DNA from: Planococcus lenghuensis
GTDB lineage: Bacteria; Bacillota; Bacilli; Bacillales_A; Planococcaceae
DNA length: 64,000 nt
Direction: 5' to 3'
NCBI RefSeq assembly: GCF_001999905.1
Contig: NZ_CP019640.1
Location: 276,501 to 340,500 of the forward strand
The position numbers and the translations under genes were made by a program. The notes beneath the pieces are model-generated. The model worked only from the letters and a program-made list of their open reading frames with translations, did not search any database and was not told the DNA's origin. How positions within the stretch are numbered: the first letter of the stretch is position 1; each line of letters opens with the position of its first letter. Positions 1 through 8,110 of this stretch are shown here, one piece after another.

Positions 1-1732
1 TAAAAACAGCCTGTTGTTCGCAGAAGAAGCGAAACAGGAAGGCAAAGAAACAAATGAAGAGATCATCCAACATGCATATGAACAAATCAAATCACGCGAA
101 ACGAAATTCGCGATTGAAGATCCGGGTGCACCGGAAAACTTCCCGCGCTCCCTGTTCATCTGGCGGTCGAATCTGATCTCAAGTTCTGCAAAAGGACAGG
201 AATACTTCATGAAACACCTGCTCGGCGCATCGGACGCACTTCTGGCAAGACCGAACGAAGATGCGAAACCGGAAGAAATCGTCTGGCGCGAGGATGTGGA
301 AGGCAAGCTCGACCTCATGGTGGCACTCGATTTCCGGATGACGTCAACACCGATCTATGCGGATATCGTTCTGCCTGCTGCAACGTGGTATGAAAAGACG
401 GATCTGTCTTCAACAGACATGCATCCATTCGTTCACCCGTTCAATCCGGCAGTGAATCCGCTTTGGGAATCCCGTTCAGACTGGGATATTTACCGCAAGA
501 TGGCTGAGACCTTCTCGGAAATGGCGAAAACCCACCTTCCGGGCGTCTATAAGGATGTGGTCACCTCACCGTTGGCACACGATACAGCAAGCGAAATTTC
601 ACAGCCGATGGGGCTCGTGAAGGATTGGGCAAAAGGCGAAATCGAAGCAATCCCAGGCAAGACGATGCCGAATTTGAGCATCGTGGAGCGGGATTACACC
701 AAAATCCATGACAAGTACATCACGCTTGGACCGAATCTCGCCGTCAGCAAAATCGGGGCGCACGGGGTCAGCTTTCCGGTGAAGGAAGAATACGAGGAAC
801 TAAAGCGGATCAACGGCGTGTACTATGATGAGACGATCAAGAGCGGCCTCCCGAAAATCCAACAGGCACGCCAAGTGGCAGACGCCATCCTGCATTTATC
901 TTCTGCGACAAACGGCCGCGTGTCCCAGAAAGCCTATAAGCAGGCGGAAGAGGATTCAGGTGTGCCGCTCATGGATATTTCAGCCGAGCGGGCGGCGGAA
1001 AAGATCACGTTCCAGAGCATTACAGCGCAACCGCGGGAAGTCATTCCGACACCGGTGTTCAGCGGATCGAATAAATCCGGCCGCCGGTACTCACCGTTTA
1101 CAACGAACATCGAACGGCTCGTGCCATTCCGGACATTGACCGGCCGGCAGCATTTCTACATCGATCATGAAGTGTTCCTGCAGTATGGCGAATCGCTTCC
1201 TGTTTATAAGCCGACATTGCCACCGATGGTATTCGGCGCGCGGGACAAAGAAGTGAAAGGCGGCGTCGATTCGCTCGTGCTCCGTTACCTGACGCCGCAC
1301 GGCAAGTGGAATATCCATTCCACCTACCAGGACAACCAGCACATGCTGACGCTGTTCCGTGGCGGTCCAACCGTCTGGATCAGTAACGAAGACGCAGATG
1401 CCCATGGCATTAACGACAACGACTGGCTTGAAGTGTACAACCGGAATGGGGTTGTCACTGCACGCGCAGTCGTCAGCCACCGGATGCCGAGAGGCACGAT
1501 GTTCATGTATCACGCACAAGATAAGCACATAAACGTACCAGGCTCTGAAATTACAGATACACGCGGCGGCAGTCACAACGCGCCGACCCGCATTCATATG
1601 AAACCGACACAAATGGTCGGCGGATACGCTCAGCTCAGCTATGGATTCAACTACTACGGACCGATCGGAAATCAGCGGGACGAGTACGTGGCGGTCCGCA
1701 AAATGAAGGAGGTCAACTGGCTTGAAGATTAA
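1..1732 (+). CDS. narG: NarG, respiratory nitrate reductase alpha subunit (5' truncated by window edge)
   Basis: This is the C-terminal half of the molybdenum catalytic subunit that reduces nitrate to nitrite on the inner face of the membrane. The frame is open from base 2 with no start, so the gene begins outside the window; about 577 codons remain of the roughly 1,230 usual for the family. The last ~150 residues form the molybdopterin-guanine-dinucleotide-binding domain (YLTPHGKWNIHSTYQDN, then GGSHNAPTRIHM). The narH start lies inside its last codons, so the two are translationally coupled. The cofactor genes 8-14 kb downstream serve this enzyme. Identification is secure; the catalytic N-terminal part with the first Fe-S cluster is not visible. 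Confidence 0.97.
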   Translation, partial: KNSLLFAEEAKQEGKETNEEIIQHAYEQIKSRETKFAIEDPGAPENFPRSLFIWRSNLISSSAKGQEYFMKHLLGASDALLARPNEDAKPEEIVWREDVEGKLDLMVALDFRMTSTPIYADIVLPAATWYEKTDLSSTDMHPFVHPFNPAVNPLWESRSDWDIYRKMAETFSEMAKTHLPGVYKDVVTSPLAHDTASEISQPMGLVKDWAKGEIEAIPGKTMPNLSIVERDYTKIHDKYITLGPNLAVSKIGAHGVSFPVKEEYEELKRINGVYYDETIKSGLPKIQQARQVADAILHLSSATNGRVSQKAYKQAEEDSGVPLMDISAERAAEKITFQSITAQPREVIPTPVFSGSNKSGRRYSPFTTNIERLVPFRTLTGRQHFYIDHEVFLQYGESLPVYKPTLPPMVFGARDKEVKGGVDSLVLRYLTPHGKWNIHSTYQDNQHMLTLFRGGPTVWISNEDADAHGINDNDWLEVYNRNGVVTARAVVSHRMPRGTMFMYHAQDKHINVPGSEITDTRGGSHNAPTRIHMKPTQMVGGYAQLSYGFNYYGPIGNQRDEYVAVRKMKEVNWLED

Positions 1733-3284
1733 AGCACAAGTTGCAATGGTAATGAATCTAGATAAATGCATCGGCTGCCATACATGCAGTGTTACATGTA
1801 AAACGACGTGGACGAACCGGAAGGGCGCTGAGTATATTTGGTTCAATAATGTTGAGACAAAACCGGGCATCGGCTATCCGAAGCGCTGGGAAGACCAGGA
1901 GCTCTATAAAGGCGGCTGGCAACTGCGCAAAGGGAAGCTGGAACTGAAATCCGGCAATAAATTGTCCAAAGTGGCCCTCGGAAAGATTTTCTACAATCCG
2001 GATATGCCGGAAATGAAAGATTATTACGAGCCGTGGACATACAATTACGAGCATCTGACAACTGCTGGAGAGCAGGAGCACTCACCGGTGGCACGGCCGA
2101 TTTCGGCCGTGACCGGCGATAAAATGGACCTCGAATGGGGCCCGAACTGGGAAGATGATCTTGCCGGTGCGCACATAACCGGTCCGCAAGACCCGAACAT
2201 CCAGAAAATCGAAGAAGAAATCAAATTCAATTTCGAAAAATCATTCATGGTCTATCTGCCCCGTCTTTGTGAACACTGCTTGAACCCGAGCTGTGTGGCA
2301 TCTTGTCCGTCAGGTGCCCTCTACAAACGGGATGAAGACGGCATCGTGCTCGTCGACCAGGAGGCCTGCCGCGGCTGGCGCTATTGCATGACCGGCTGCC
2401 CATATAAAAAAGTGTACTTTAATTGGCAGACGAACAAAGCGGAGAAATGCACATTCTGCTTTCCGAGAATGGAAGCAGGACTGCCGACAGTGTGCTCCGA
2501 AACATGCACCGGCCGGATTCGCTACCTGGGTGTGCTGCTGTACGATGCAGACCGCGTACTTGAAGCAGCGTCCACTCCGGATGAAAAAGATTTATACAAG
2601 GCCCAATGTGATCTCTTCATGGATCCATATGATCCGGAAGTAATTGCGCAAGCGAAACACGATGGTATTTCCGAAGACTGGATTGAAGCGGCACAAAACT
2701 CACCGGTATACAAGCTCGCCATCGAACATAAACTGGCGTTCCCGCTTCATCCGGAGTACCGCACGCTGCCGATGGTCTGGTATGTGCCACCGCTCAGCCC
2801 GATTATGAACTACTTCGAAGGTAGAGATTCCATCAAGAATCCGGACATGATTTTCCCGGCAATTGAAGAAATGCGCACGCCGATTCAGTACTTGGCGAAT
2901 ATGCTGACAGCAGGTGACACGGAAACTGTGAAACATTCCCTTCAGCGGATGGCGATGATGCGCTCGTATATGCGTGCCTTGTCTTCCGGAAAAGAATTCG
3001 ATAACAGCCGCCTGGAGCGTGTCGGAATGACGCCGCATCAGACGGAACAGATGTATCGCCTTCTCGCGATTGCCAAATACGAAGATCGTTTCGTGATTCC
3101 GACTTCCCATAAGGAAACAACGATGAACCCTTACCGGGCACAAGGATCTGCCGGTTATGGTGATGTGATGGGGGATATGGGATCCGGCTGTGACGGCTGT
3201 GGACCTGCAGTTCCGGCGGGCACGATGAAAACGGGGAAAGAAGTATATGAAGAAAACTTCTATGGAGGTATCTGGCGTGATTAA
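1722..3284 (+). CDS. narH: NarH, nitrate reductase beta (iron-sulfur) subunit
   Basis: This electron-transfer subunit carries electrons from the NarI haems to NarG. The N-terminal motif CIGCHTCSVTC is the first ferredoxin half-set. Residues around 180-265 hold the remaining clusters, CEHCLNPSCVASC, CRGWRYCMTGC and CTFC...CSETC. The Trp in CRGWRYC is the hallmark of the 3Fe-4S site, so the usual three 4Fe-4S plus one 3Fe-4S clusters are predicted. At 520 aa the length is normal. The TTG start is chosen because AAGGAGGT sits at 1706-1713; it overlaps the narG 3' end by 11 bases. The 3' end overlaps narJ. Confidence 0.97.
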   Translation: MKIKAQVAMVMNLDKCIGCHTCSVTCKTTWTNRKGAEYIWFNNVETKPGIGYPKRWEDQELYKGGWQLRKGKLELKSGNKLSKVALGKIFYNPDMPEMKDYYEPWTYNYEHLTTAGEQEHSPVARPISAVTGDKMDLEWGPNWEDDLAGAHITGPQDPNIQKIEEEIKFNFEKSFMVYLPRLCEHCLNPSCVASCPSGALYKRDEDGIVLVDQEACRGWRYCMTGCPYKKVYFNWQTNKAEKCTFCFPRMEAGLPTVCSETCTGRIRYLGVLLYDADRVLEAASTPDEKDLYKAQCDLFMDPYDPEVIAQAKHDGISEDWIEAAQNSPVYKLAIEHKLAFPLHPEYRTLPMVWYVPPLSPIMNYFEGRDSIKNPDMIFPAIEEMRTPIQYLANMLTAGDTETVKHSLQRMAMMRSYMRALSSGKEFDNSRLERVGMTPHQTEQMYRLLAIAKYEDRFVIPTSHKETTMNPYRAQGSAGYGDVMGDMGSGCDGCGPAVPAGTMKTGKEVYEENFYGGIWRD

Positions 3285-3852
3285 TCTTGAAAAGCTGTAC
3301 GGGTATAAACACTCTTTCGGTTTTTTTGCCGAGCAGCTGACGTATCCGCAGAAGCTGGACTTTCATCCGATGTATCTCGAGGAATCATTTGAGCCGGGAC
3401 ATCCGGCGTATGAGCACGTGAAAACTTACTGGTCGCTCATGCATGAATACAGCCTGATGGATATTCAGGAAATGTATACCGAGACATTCGATTTCCAGAA
3501 AGATGCGACGCTTCATATGACGTACTTCAAGTTTGAAGATGCGAAAGAGCGCGGTCAGATGCTGGCGAAACTGAAAGTGCTGTATGAAATGTTCGGCTTG
3601 GAAATGCCGGATGAGGAATTGTCGGACTTTCTGCCGCTGATGTGTGAATTCATCTATGCGGCGGAATGGCTAGGTGATCCGCGTGCCCCGCAGAGTTTCG
3701 GGATGCTGATTGCCGTACTTGAAGATGGCACTTACCATCTATTGCAGACACTTCAGGAAACGAACAGTCCTTACTTTCATTTAATTAAAGGGTTGCGTGA
3801 GACATTTAAAGCTTGTGTAGAACAGGGGGCTCCTTCCGGTGAGCATGGTTGA
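3277..3852 (+). CDS. narJ: NarJ, nitrate reductase assembly chaperone
   Basis: NarJ is the cytoplasmic TorD/NarJ-family chaperone needed for inserting the Mo cofactor into NarG and for membrane attachment of NarGH. The 191-aa product is acidic and helical, with the family pattern of a Tyr/Phe-rich N-terminus and the AEWLGDPRAPQSF region near residue 130. An upstream in-frame ATG at 3247 exists, but the GTG at 3277 is preferred because a TGGAGGT ribosome site precedes it at a proper distance. It overlaps the end of narH by 8 bases and the start of narI by 14, giving a tightly coupled narGHJI operon. Confidence 0.93.
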   Translation: MINLEKLYGYKHSFGFFAEQLTYPQKLDFHPMYLEESFEPGHPAYEHVKTYWSLMHEYSLMDIQEMYTETFDFQKDATLHMTYFKFEDAKERGQMLAKLKVLYEMFGLEMPDEELSDFLPLMCEFIYAAEWLGDPRAPQSFGMLIAVLEDGTYHLLQTLQETNSPYFHLIKGLRETFKACVEQGAPSGEHG

Positions 3853-4525
3853 TCAGTTTCTATGGGTTATTTTTCCTTATCTTTGTATAGCGGTATTCGT
3901 TGTCGGTCATATTTACCGTTACCGGACCGATCAGTTTCACTGGACAGCCAAGTCCAGTGAATTCATTGAAAAGAAACAGCTGATGGTCGGCAGCCTGCTG
4001 TTCCATCTTGGTATTATCCCGGTGATTTTCGGCCATATTGCCGGCCTCGGCATTCCGAAAGAATGGATGCGTGCATTCGGGGTGAATGACCATATGTACC
4101 ACATCGGTGCCATCTACATCGGCGGATTCTTTGGTTTTGTCACACTCGCCGGAATGGTCATCCTGACATTCCGCCGATTTACAAAAAAGAATGTGCGTCA
4201 GCTGAGTTCAGCTTCTGACTTGATCGTCAATTCACTTTTGCTGCTGATCGTGTTTATGGGCATGTATGCGACCATCGTGACGAATGCAGTACAGCCGGGC
4301 TTTGACTACCGGGATACGATCTCCATTTGGTTCCGCGGTCTGTTTTTGCTCAGCCCCGATCCTGCTTTAATGACAATTGTACCGCTGTCGTTTAAAATAC
4401 ATGCATTGGCTGGTTTTGCGATTTTCGCCATGTGGCCGTTTACCCGGCTTGTGCATGTGTGGAGTGTACCGTTGAATTACGTCGGCAGAAGTTACATTCT
4501 GTACAGAAGACATAAAATGAACTGA
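3839..4525 (+). CDS. narI: NarI, nitrate reductase gamma subunit (cytochrome b)
   Basis: NarI is the integral membrane quinol oxidase subunit with two b haems; it anchors NarGH. The 228-aa protein has about five hydrophobic helices. Histidines typical of haem ligation lie in the second helix region (LLFHLGIIPVIFGHIAG) and near the C-terminus (FKIHALAGFAIFAMWPFTRLVHVWS). The GTG start overlaps narJ, with a GGGGG-rich ribosome site 9-10 bases upstream; an ATG two codons later is possible. It ends the nar operon proper, 46 bases before nreA. Confidence 0.96.
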   Translation: MSMVDQFLWVIFPYLCIAVFVVGHIYRYRTDQFHWTAKSSEFIEKKQLMVGSLLFHLGIIPVIFGHIAGLGIPKEWMRAFGVNDHMYHIGAIYIGGFFGFVTLAGMVILTFRRFTKKNVRQLSSASDLIVNSLLLLIVFMGMYATIVTNAVQPGFDYRDTISIWFRGLFLLSPDPALMTIVPLSFKIHALAGFAIFAMWPFTRLVHVWSVPLNYVGRSYILYRRHKMN

Positions 4526-4571
4526 TCGGAGGAGAAGGGGAAACCTTCTCTTCCGTCGCATAGGAGATAAA

Positions 4572-5033
4572 ATGATGAAAACTAAATTCAACTACCAGAA
4601 GGAAATGGAACGGCTGCAAACTGCATTGGGCTGTGATTTGGTAGCACTGGCGTGTGTGGAACCGGCTGAGCAGCAATATGTGCTCAAATGGCAGTATGCA
4701 GCCGGAAACTTGAATGACCGTTTCAAGCGGGTCGTTCTCCAGTCCGGCAAAGGTGTCGCCGGCCTCGTCTTCAAAACCGGTAAACCGATCCTATTGCCGA
4801 CAGTGACTGAATTTGTTCAAAAAGACGGGTTGTTCAATTACCCGATCATCAAATCAGAGAAATTGAAAAGCGTGGCAGCTGTCCCGATCTGGAACCATGG
4901 CCGGGTCGCCGGTGTGCTGCTCAGCGGCAGCCGTGAGGAATACGGCATAAATGAAGTGATTTTGCAGCAGATGACGGAAGCGGCACATAAAGGATTTGGA
5001 GATATGGACGGGAAGGAACTGATGGTTCTTTGA
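4572..5033 (+). CDS. nreA: NreA, GAF-domain nitrate sensor
   Basis: This single-GAF-domain protein of 153 aa corresponds to staphylococcal NreA, which binds nitrate and modulates the NreB kinase. The GAF fold is visible throughout, including LQSGKGVAGLVFKTGKPILLPT and LKSVAAVPIWNHGRVAGVLLSGS. The start is ATG 4572 with AGGAGAT upstream; a second ATG follows immediately. Its stop overlaps the nreB start by 4 bases. Placement directly after narGHJI mirrors the staphylococcal nar-nre arrangement and ties it to nitrate/oxygen control of these genes. Confidence 0.9.
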   Translation: MMKTKFNYQKEMERLQTALGCDLVALACVEPAEQQYVLKWQYAAGNLNDRFKRVVLQSGKGVAGLVFKTGKPILLPTVTEFVQKDGLFNYPIIKSEKLKSVAAVPIWNHGRVAGVLLSGSREEYGINEVILQQMTEAAHKGFGDMDGKELMVL

Positions 5034-6106
5034 TACGTGTAGAAGAAAATAAAATGATTGAAATGCTGATGAAGATGTTTGAAAACAGCACGGATGCCAT
5101 TTTCTTTTTTGATGCTGCAGGAAAAGCGCTGGCACTGAACCCGGCTGCTGAGCAGATCATGGATCCAGATGCGCTGGCTCATTTGAAGCAAGGAAGTATT
5201 GATGCAATGTGTCTGGCTTGCAGAGGTTATACCAGCGACACGGATCTTCAGACGTGTCTTAACTGTTATTTCAGTGAAAGTGCGGAACCGGAAGACTTTT
5301 CTTCTTTCCAGGTGTATTTGAAGACGAAAGGGAAAGGCGTCATACCATACGCGGCCACGTTCCATACGGTCGATGAGGAAAGCGGCGTCCGGGTATTTAT
5401 GCTTCGCGACCTGACAAAGCAGTTTAAGACTCAGGAACAGCTTTACAAGAATAAAATGATGAAACACGTAATCGAAGCCCAGGAAAATGAACAGAAGCGC
5501 ATCTCGCGTGAATTGCATGATAGTGTCGCTCAGGAATTGTTGAGTGCGATGGTCGACGTGCGAATTATGAAGTATATGACCAAGGAAGAAGAAGTGTTGA
5601 ATAAACTGAAGCAGACTGAAGCATCCATGACCCGGCTGCTGGATGATATCCGAAACCTGTCAGTGGAACTGCGCCCGGCTGCATTGGACGATTTTGGGTT
5701 GGAAGCTGCGTTCCGCTCGCATTTCAAACGGGTTGAACAAAGTTATGGGATGGAAGTCGAATTCTCATCCGGCATTTCAACGAAGCGCTACGGTAACGAA
5801 ATCGAGACAGTTGTGTATCGGATCTGTCAGGAAGCTGTGCTGAATGCCATCAAATACGCACAGGTTGATACGCTGAAAGTATCCCTTTTTGAAAAAGGCC
5901 GCATGCTGCAACTTCTCGTGGAAGACGAGGGAGAAGGATTCACCAAAGGAGACGATCCGATCGGTACAGGGCTTGGCCTGTATGGCATGCGGGAGCGGGC
6001 GGAGCTGGCCCACGGTGACTTTGAAGTACTTTCCCAAGCGGGAGCGGGCACGACGATCCGAGTACGGATTCCGATTCGCAACATTGGAGAAGAGGGGGAC
6101 GAGTAA
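5030..6106 (+). CDS. nreB: NreB, oxygen-sensing histidine kinase with Fe-S PAS domain
   Basis: This cytoplasmic kinase senses oxygen through a 4Fe-4S cluster in an N-terminal PAS domain. Four cysteines at residues 61, 64, 76 and 79 (CLAC...CLNC) have exactly the C-x2-C-x11-C-x2-C spacing of Staphylococcus carnosus NreB. A HisKA_3 box follows (RISRELHDSVAQELL, phospho-acceptor His163), then an HATPase domain with DEGEGF and GTGLGLYGMRERAE. There are no membrane segments. The TTG start overlaps the nreA stop by 4 bases, with GGGAAGGA upstream. The partner response regulator begins directly at the stop codon. Confidence 0.95.
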   Translation: MIRVEENKMIEMLMKMFENSTDAIFFFDAAGKALALNPAAEQIMDPDALAHLKQGSIDAMCLACRGYTSDTDLQTCLNCYFSESAEPEDFSSFQVYLKTKGKGVIPYAATFHTVDEESGVRVFMLRDLTKQFKTQEQLYKNKMMKHVIEAQENEQKRISRELHDSVAQELLSAMVDVRIMKYMTKEEEVLNKLKQTEASMTRLLDDIRNLSVELRPAALDDFGLEAAFRSHFKRVEQSYGMEVEFSSGISTKRYGNEIETVVYRICQEAVLNAIKYAQVDTLKVSLFEKGRMLQLLVEDEGEGFTKGDDPIGTGLGLYGMRERAELAHGDFEVLSQAGAGTTIRVRIPIRNIGEEGDE

Positions 6107-6754
6107 GTGAAAATCATCATTGCTGACGACCATGCGATCGTGCGGAGCGGATTTTCAATGATTCTGAACTTTCAGCAAGACATGGAAGTGATCGCGACAG
6201 CGGCGGATGGACTGGAAGCTTATTCGCTTGTGGCAAAACATCAGCCGGATGTGCTGCTGCTGGATTTGAGCATGCCGCCGGGCGAGAGTGGGCTCATCGC
6301 TACCGGAAAAATCAAGGATGATTTTCCGGATACGAAAATCCTGATTTTGACGATGCATGATGACGAGGAATACCTGTTTCACGTATTGAAAAATGGCGCA
6401 TCGGGGTATATCTTGAAAAATGCACCGGAAACCGAATTGATCACAGCGATTCGCACGGTATACCGGGGCGAAACATATATCCATCCCAAAATGGCTACGT
6501 CTCTTGTTCGGGAGTTTGTGAAAAGTGATCAGACGATCAATGAAGAGAGCCCGTTTGAAGTGCTATCCAAGCGTGAGCTCGAAATTCTGCCGCTCATTGC
6601 TAAAGGATACGGCAATAAAGAGATCGCTGAAAAATTGTTTATTTCCGTAAAGACAGTCGAAGCACATAAAGCGAAAATCATGGAGAAATTGAATCTGAAA
6701 AGCCGGCCGGAGCTGGTGGAGTATGCACTAAAGAAGAAATTGCTGAATTTCTGA
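6107..6754 (+). CDS. nreC: NreC, NarL/LuxR-family response regulator
   Basis: NreC is the response regulator of the nitrate/oxygen system, with a receiver domain (acidic pair D7-D8, phosphorylation site D53 in [10 protein letters not shown], Lys near 105) and a C-terminal LuxR-type helix-turn-helix ([24 protein letters not shown]). Its 215-aa length is normal. The GTG start immediately follows the nreB stop, with AGAGGGGG upstream. In staphylococci NreC activates narG and narT through TAGGG-N4-CCCTA sites; a very close match lies upstream of narK in this window. The upstream region of narG cannot be examined here. Confidence 0.95.
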   Translation: MKIIIADDHAIVRSGFSMILNFQQDMEVIATAADGLEAYSLVAKHQPDVLLLDLSMPPGESGLIATGKIKDDFPDTKILILTMHDDEEYLFHVLKNGASGYILKNAPETELITAIRTVYRGETYIHPKMATSLVREFVKSDQTINEESPFEVLSKRELEILPLIAKGYGNKEIAEKLFISVKTVEAHKAKIMEKLNLKSRPELVEYALKKKLLNF

Positions 6755-6776
6755 GCGGCAACAGGAGGGATTTCCC

Positions 6777-7304
6777 TTGGCGGGACATGGAGAATTACGA
6801 TTCAAAGAACCTTGTATGCGTGTGCTGGAAAATGAGCACCGCTATTTATCATTTTTGATGGCGGAATGGCATGCCATCATTTTATGGTTCGAACAGGAGA
6901 AGCTGGATGAAGCGGAGGCACACAACCAATTGAAGGAATTGCGGCGGCTGATCATCGAATTCATCGAGCCGCTGAAAAACCATACGGAAAAAGAAGAGAC
7001 TCATTTTTTTCCGCTGCTTGGCACGTATATTGGGTTCGAACAGGGACCACTTGTCGGCATTCAGGAAGAGCATGAAGAAATCGATGGCTATATCGGTCAT
7101 TTTCTGCATCACACACGCGGGGACTTGAATGCCTTATCGGTTGCAGACATGAAAGCTGTTGTCAAAGATGCAGCGGAAGCTTTTGAAGTGCTGACCGTTC
7201 ACTTTGTGAAAGAAGAAACTGTATTGTTTACAATGGCTGAGAACTTGATGAAAGCGGCCGACCAGGATGCGCTGTTTGAGAAACTGAATACGCTGATCAC
7301 TTGA
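6777..7304 (+). CDS. Hemerythrin HHE-domain protein
   Basis: This 175-aa four-helix hemerythrin-like protein probably carries a non-haem di-iron centre. Metal-ligand candidates are the His and Glu residues in ENEHRYL, NHTEKEETHFFPLL, EEHEEIDGYIGHFLHH and HFVKEETVLF. Such proteins are implicated in O2 or NO sensing, or in repair of nitrosylated iron. Its position as the last gene of the nar-nre operon fits protection against nitrite-derived NO, but that role is inferred. The TTG start is supported by AGGAGG at 6763-6768, and a terminator follows at 7318-7344. Confidence 0.85.
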   Translation: MAGHGELRFKEPCMRVLENEHRYLSFLMAEWHAIILWFEQEKLDEAEAHNQLKELRRLIIEFIEPLKNHTEKEETHFFPLLGTYIGFEQGPLVGIQEEHEEIDGYIGHFLHHTRGDLNALSVADMKAVVKDAAEAFEVLTVHFVKEETVLFTMAENLMKAADQDALFEKLNTLIT

Positions 7305-7317
7305 ATCGCCTCCCGAG

Positions 7318-7344
7318 CTGCTTCCGCGTGAAGCGGTTTTTTTT
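7318..7344 (+). terminator. Rho-independent terminator after the hemerythrin gene
   Basis: A 7-bp stem (CTGCTTC/GAAGCGG, one G-U pair) with a 5-base loop is followed by eight T residues. It closes the narGHJI-nreABC-hemerythrin transcription unit. Confidence 0.85.
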
Positions 7345-7420
7345 CGACAAATGTAACTGAGTAGATGTTTTCAATGGCCATGATGGCCTTCCCCGTGTTC
7401 GTATGGTTTTCATGTCTACC

Positions 7421-7955
7421 CCCGCGATGGCAAAGAGCGCCATCTTCGGTAAGTCCTCCAGCGCTCGTCGGGGGCCCGCACGATGCGGTTCAAATAACCG
7501 TTGCGGCAGGAGGCCGCGTTTTTAGGTTGTCCTCCTCTGTTCAGGGCGCTTGCGCTTTTCTTGTTGTCCAGTTCTGCTCGCCAGTCCGCACCTTCGTTTC
7601 ACCCACTTTCACGAAATCAGGAAAGACAGGGGACGAATGATGTTTAGTCCCCTGTCTTTGCGACGAGCTTGCGCAGGAGCATTTCTTTTATGGTTTAGGA
7701 AAGCCACCTTATAGCTGTCGGCACGGCTCGCTTCACTTTTCTTGTTGTCCAGACTCCAGCGCCCAGCCCCTCGAGTCGCTTCGGCCTTACCCGCGATGGC
7801 AAAGAGCGCCATCTTCGGTAAGTCCTCCAGCGCTCGTCGGGGCTTGCAGGGCGCTTGAGCTTTTCTCTTGTCCAGCTCGTTCGCCAGCCCGTACGCTGAT
7901 TTCACGCCCTCCGCCGGAAACAGGTTTCCGGGTCGGCCGTTCCAATCCGCTATCG
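7421..7955 (-). repeat. Left intergenic repeat block (inverted relative to the right block)
   Basis: The 766-base gap between the terminator and narK is mostly repeat DNA. Two copies of a core unit lie at 7421-7474 and 7790-7842. They contain a GATGGC...GCCATC hairpin followed by CGCTGGAGGACTT in the reverse direction. A module at 7877-7950 is identical over 74 bases to the reverse complement of 15990-16063. The stretch 7421-7572 closely matches the reverse complement of 16065-16214. A 13-bp hairpin lies at 7622-7659. Open frames here are out-of-frame readings of repeats and are not annotated. Confidence 0.85.
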
Positions 7956-7988
7956 GTCTTTCGCGGCTCTCTCCGCTTTTCTTGTTAT

Positions 7989-8023
7989 CAGGGATTCCCC
8001 CGGCCTATGCAGGGACTCCCCTA
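7989..8023 (+). promoter_or_regulatory. NreC-type operator pair upstream of narK
   Basis: The 14-base sequence CAGGGACTCCCCTA at 8010-8023 differs from the staphylococcal NreC consensus TAGGG-N4-CCCTA only in its first base. A weaker copy (CAGGGATTCCCCCG) begins 21 bases upstream at 7989, two helical turns away. A -10-like TACAAT is at 8048-8053, which would place the good site about 43 bases before the start of transcription, where an activator would bind. This is a prediction from sequence only. Confidence 0.6.
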
Positions 8024-8110
8024 ATAGGAAGAAATGCACCTTACTTCTACAATAAAGTTAGTGGAGAAAAGCTGTAAAAACTAACAAGACTTTAGAAAAA
8101 GGTGAGTAGG

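Noticed and set aside
7365-8077. Open frames of 60-100 codons within the left repeat block
   Set aside because: They read through repeated modules that recur inverted at 15.8-16.4 kb, lack ribosome sites and have Ser/Arg/Pro-rich composition typical of shadow frames.
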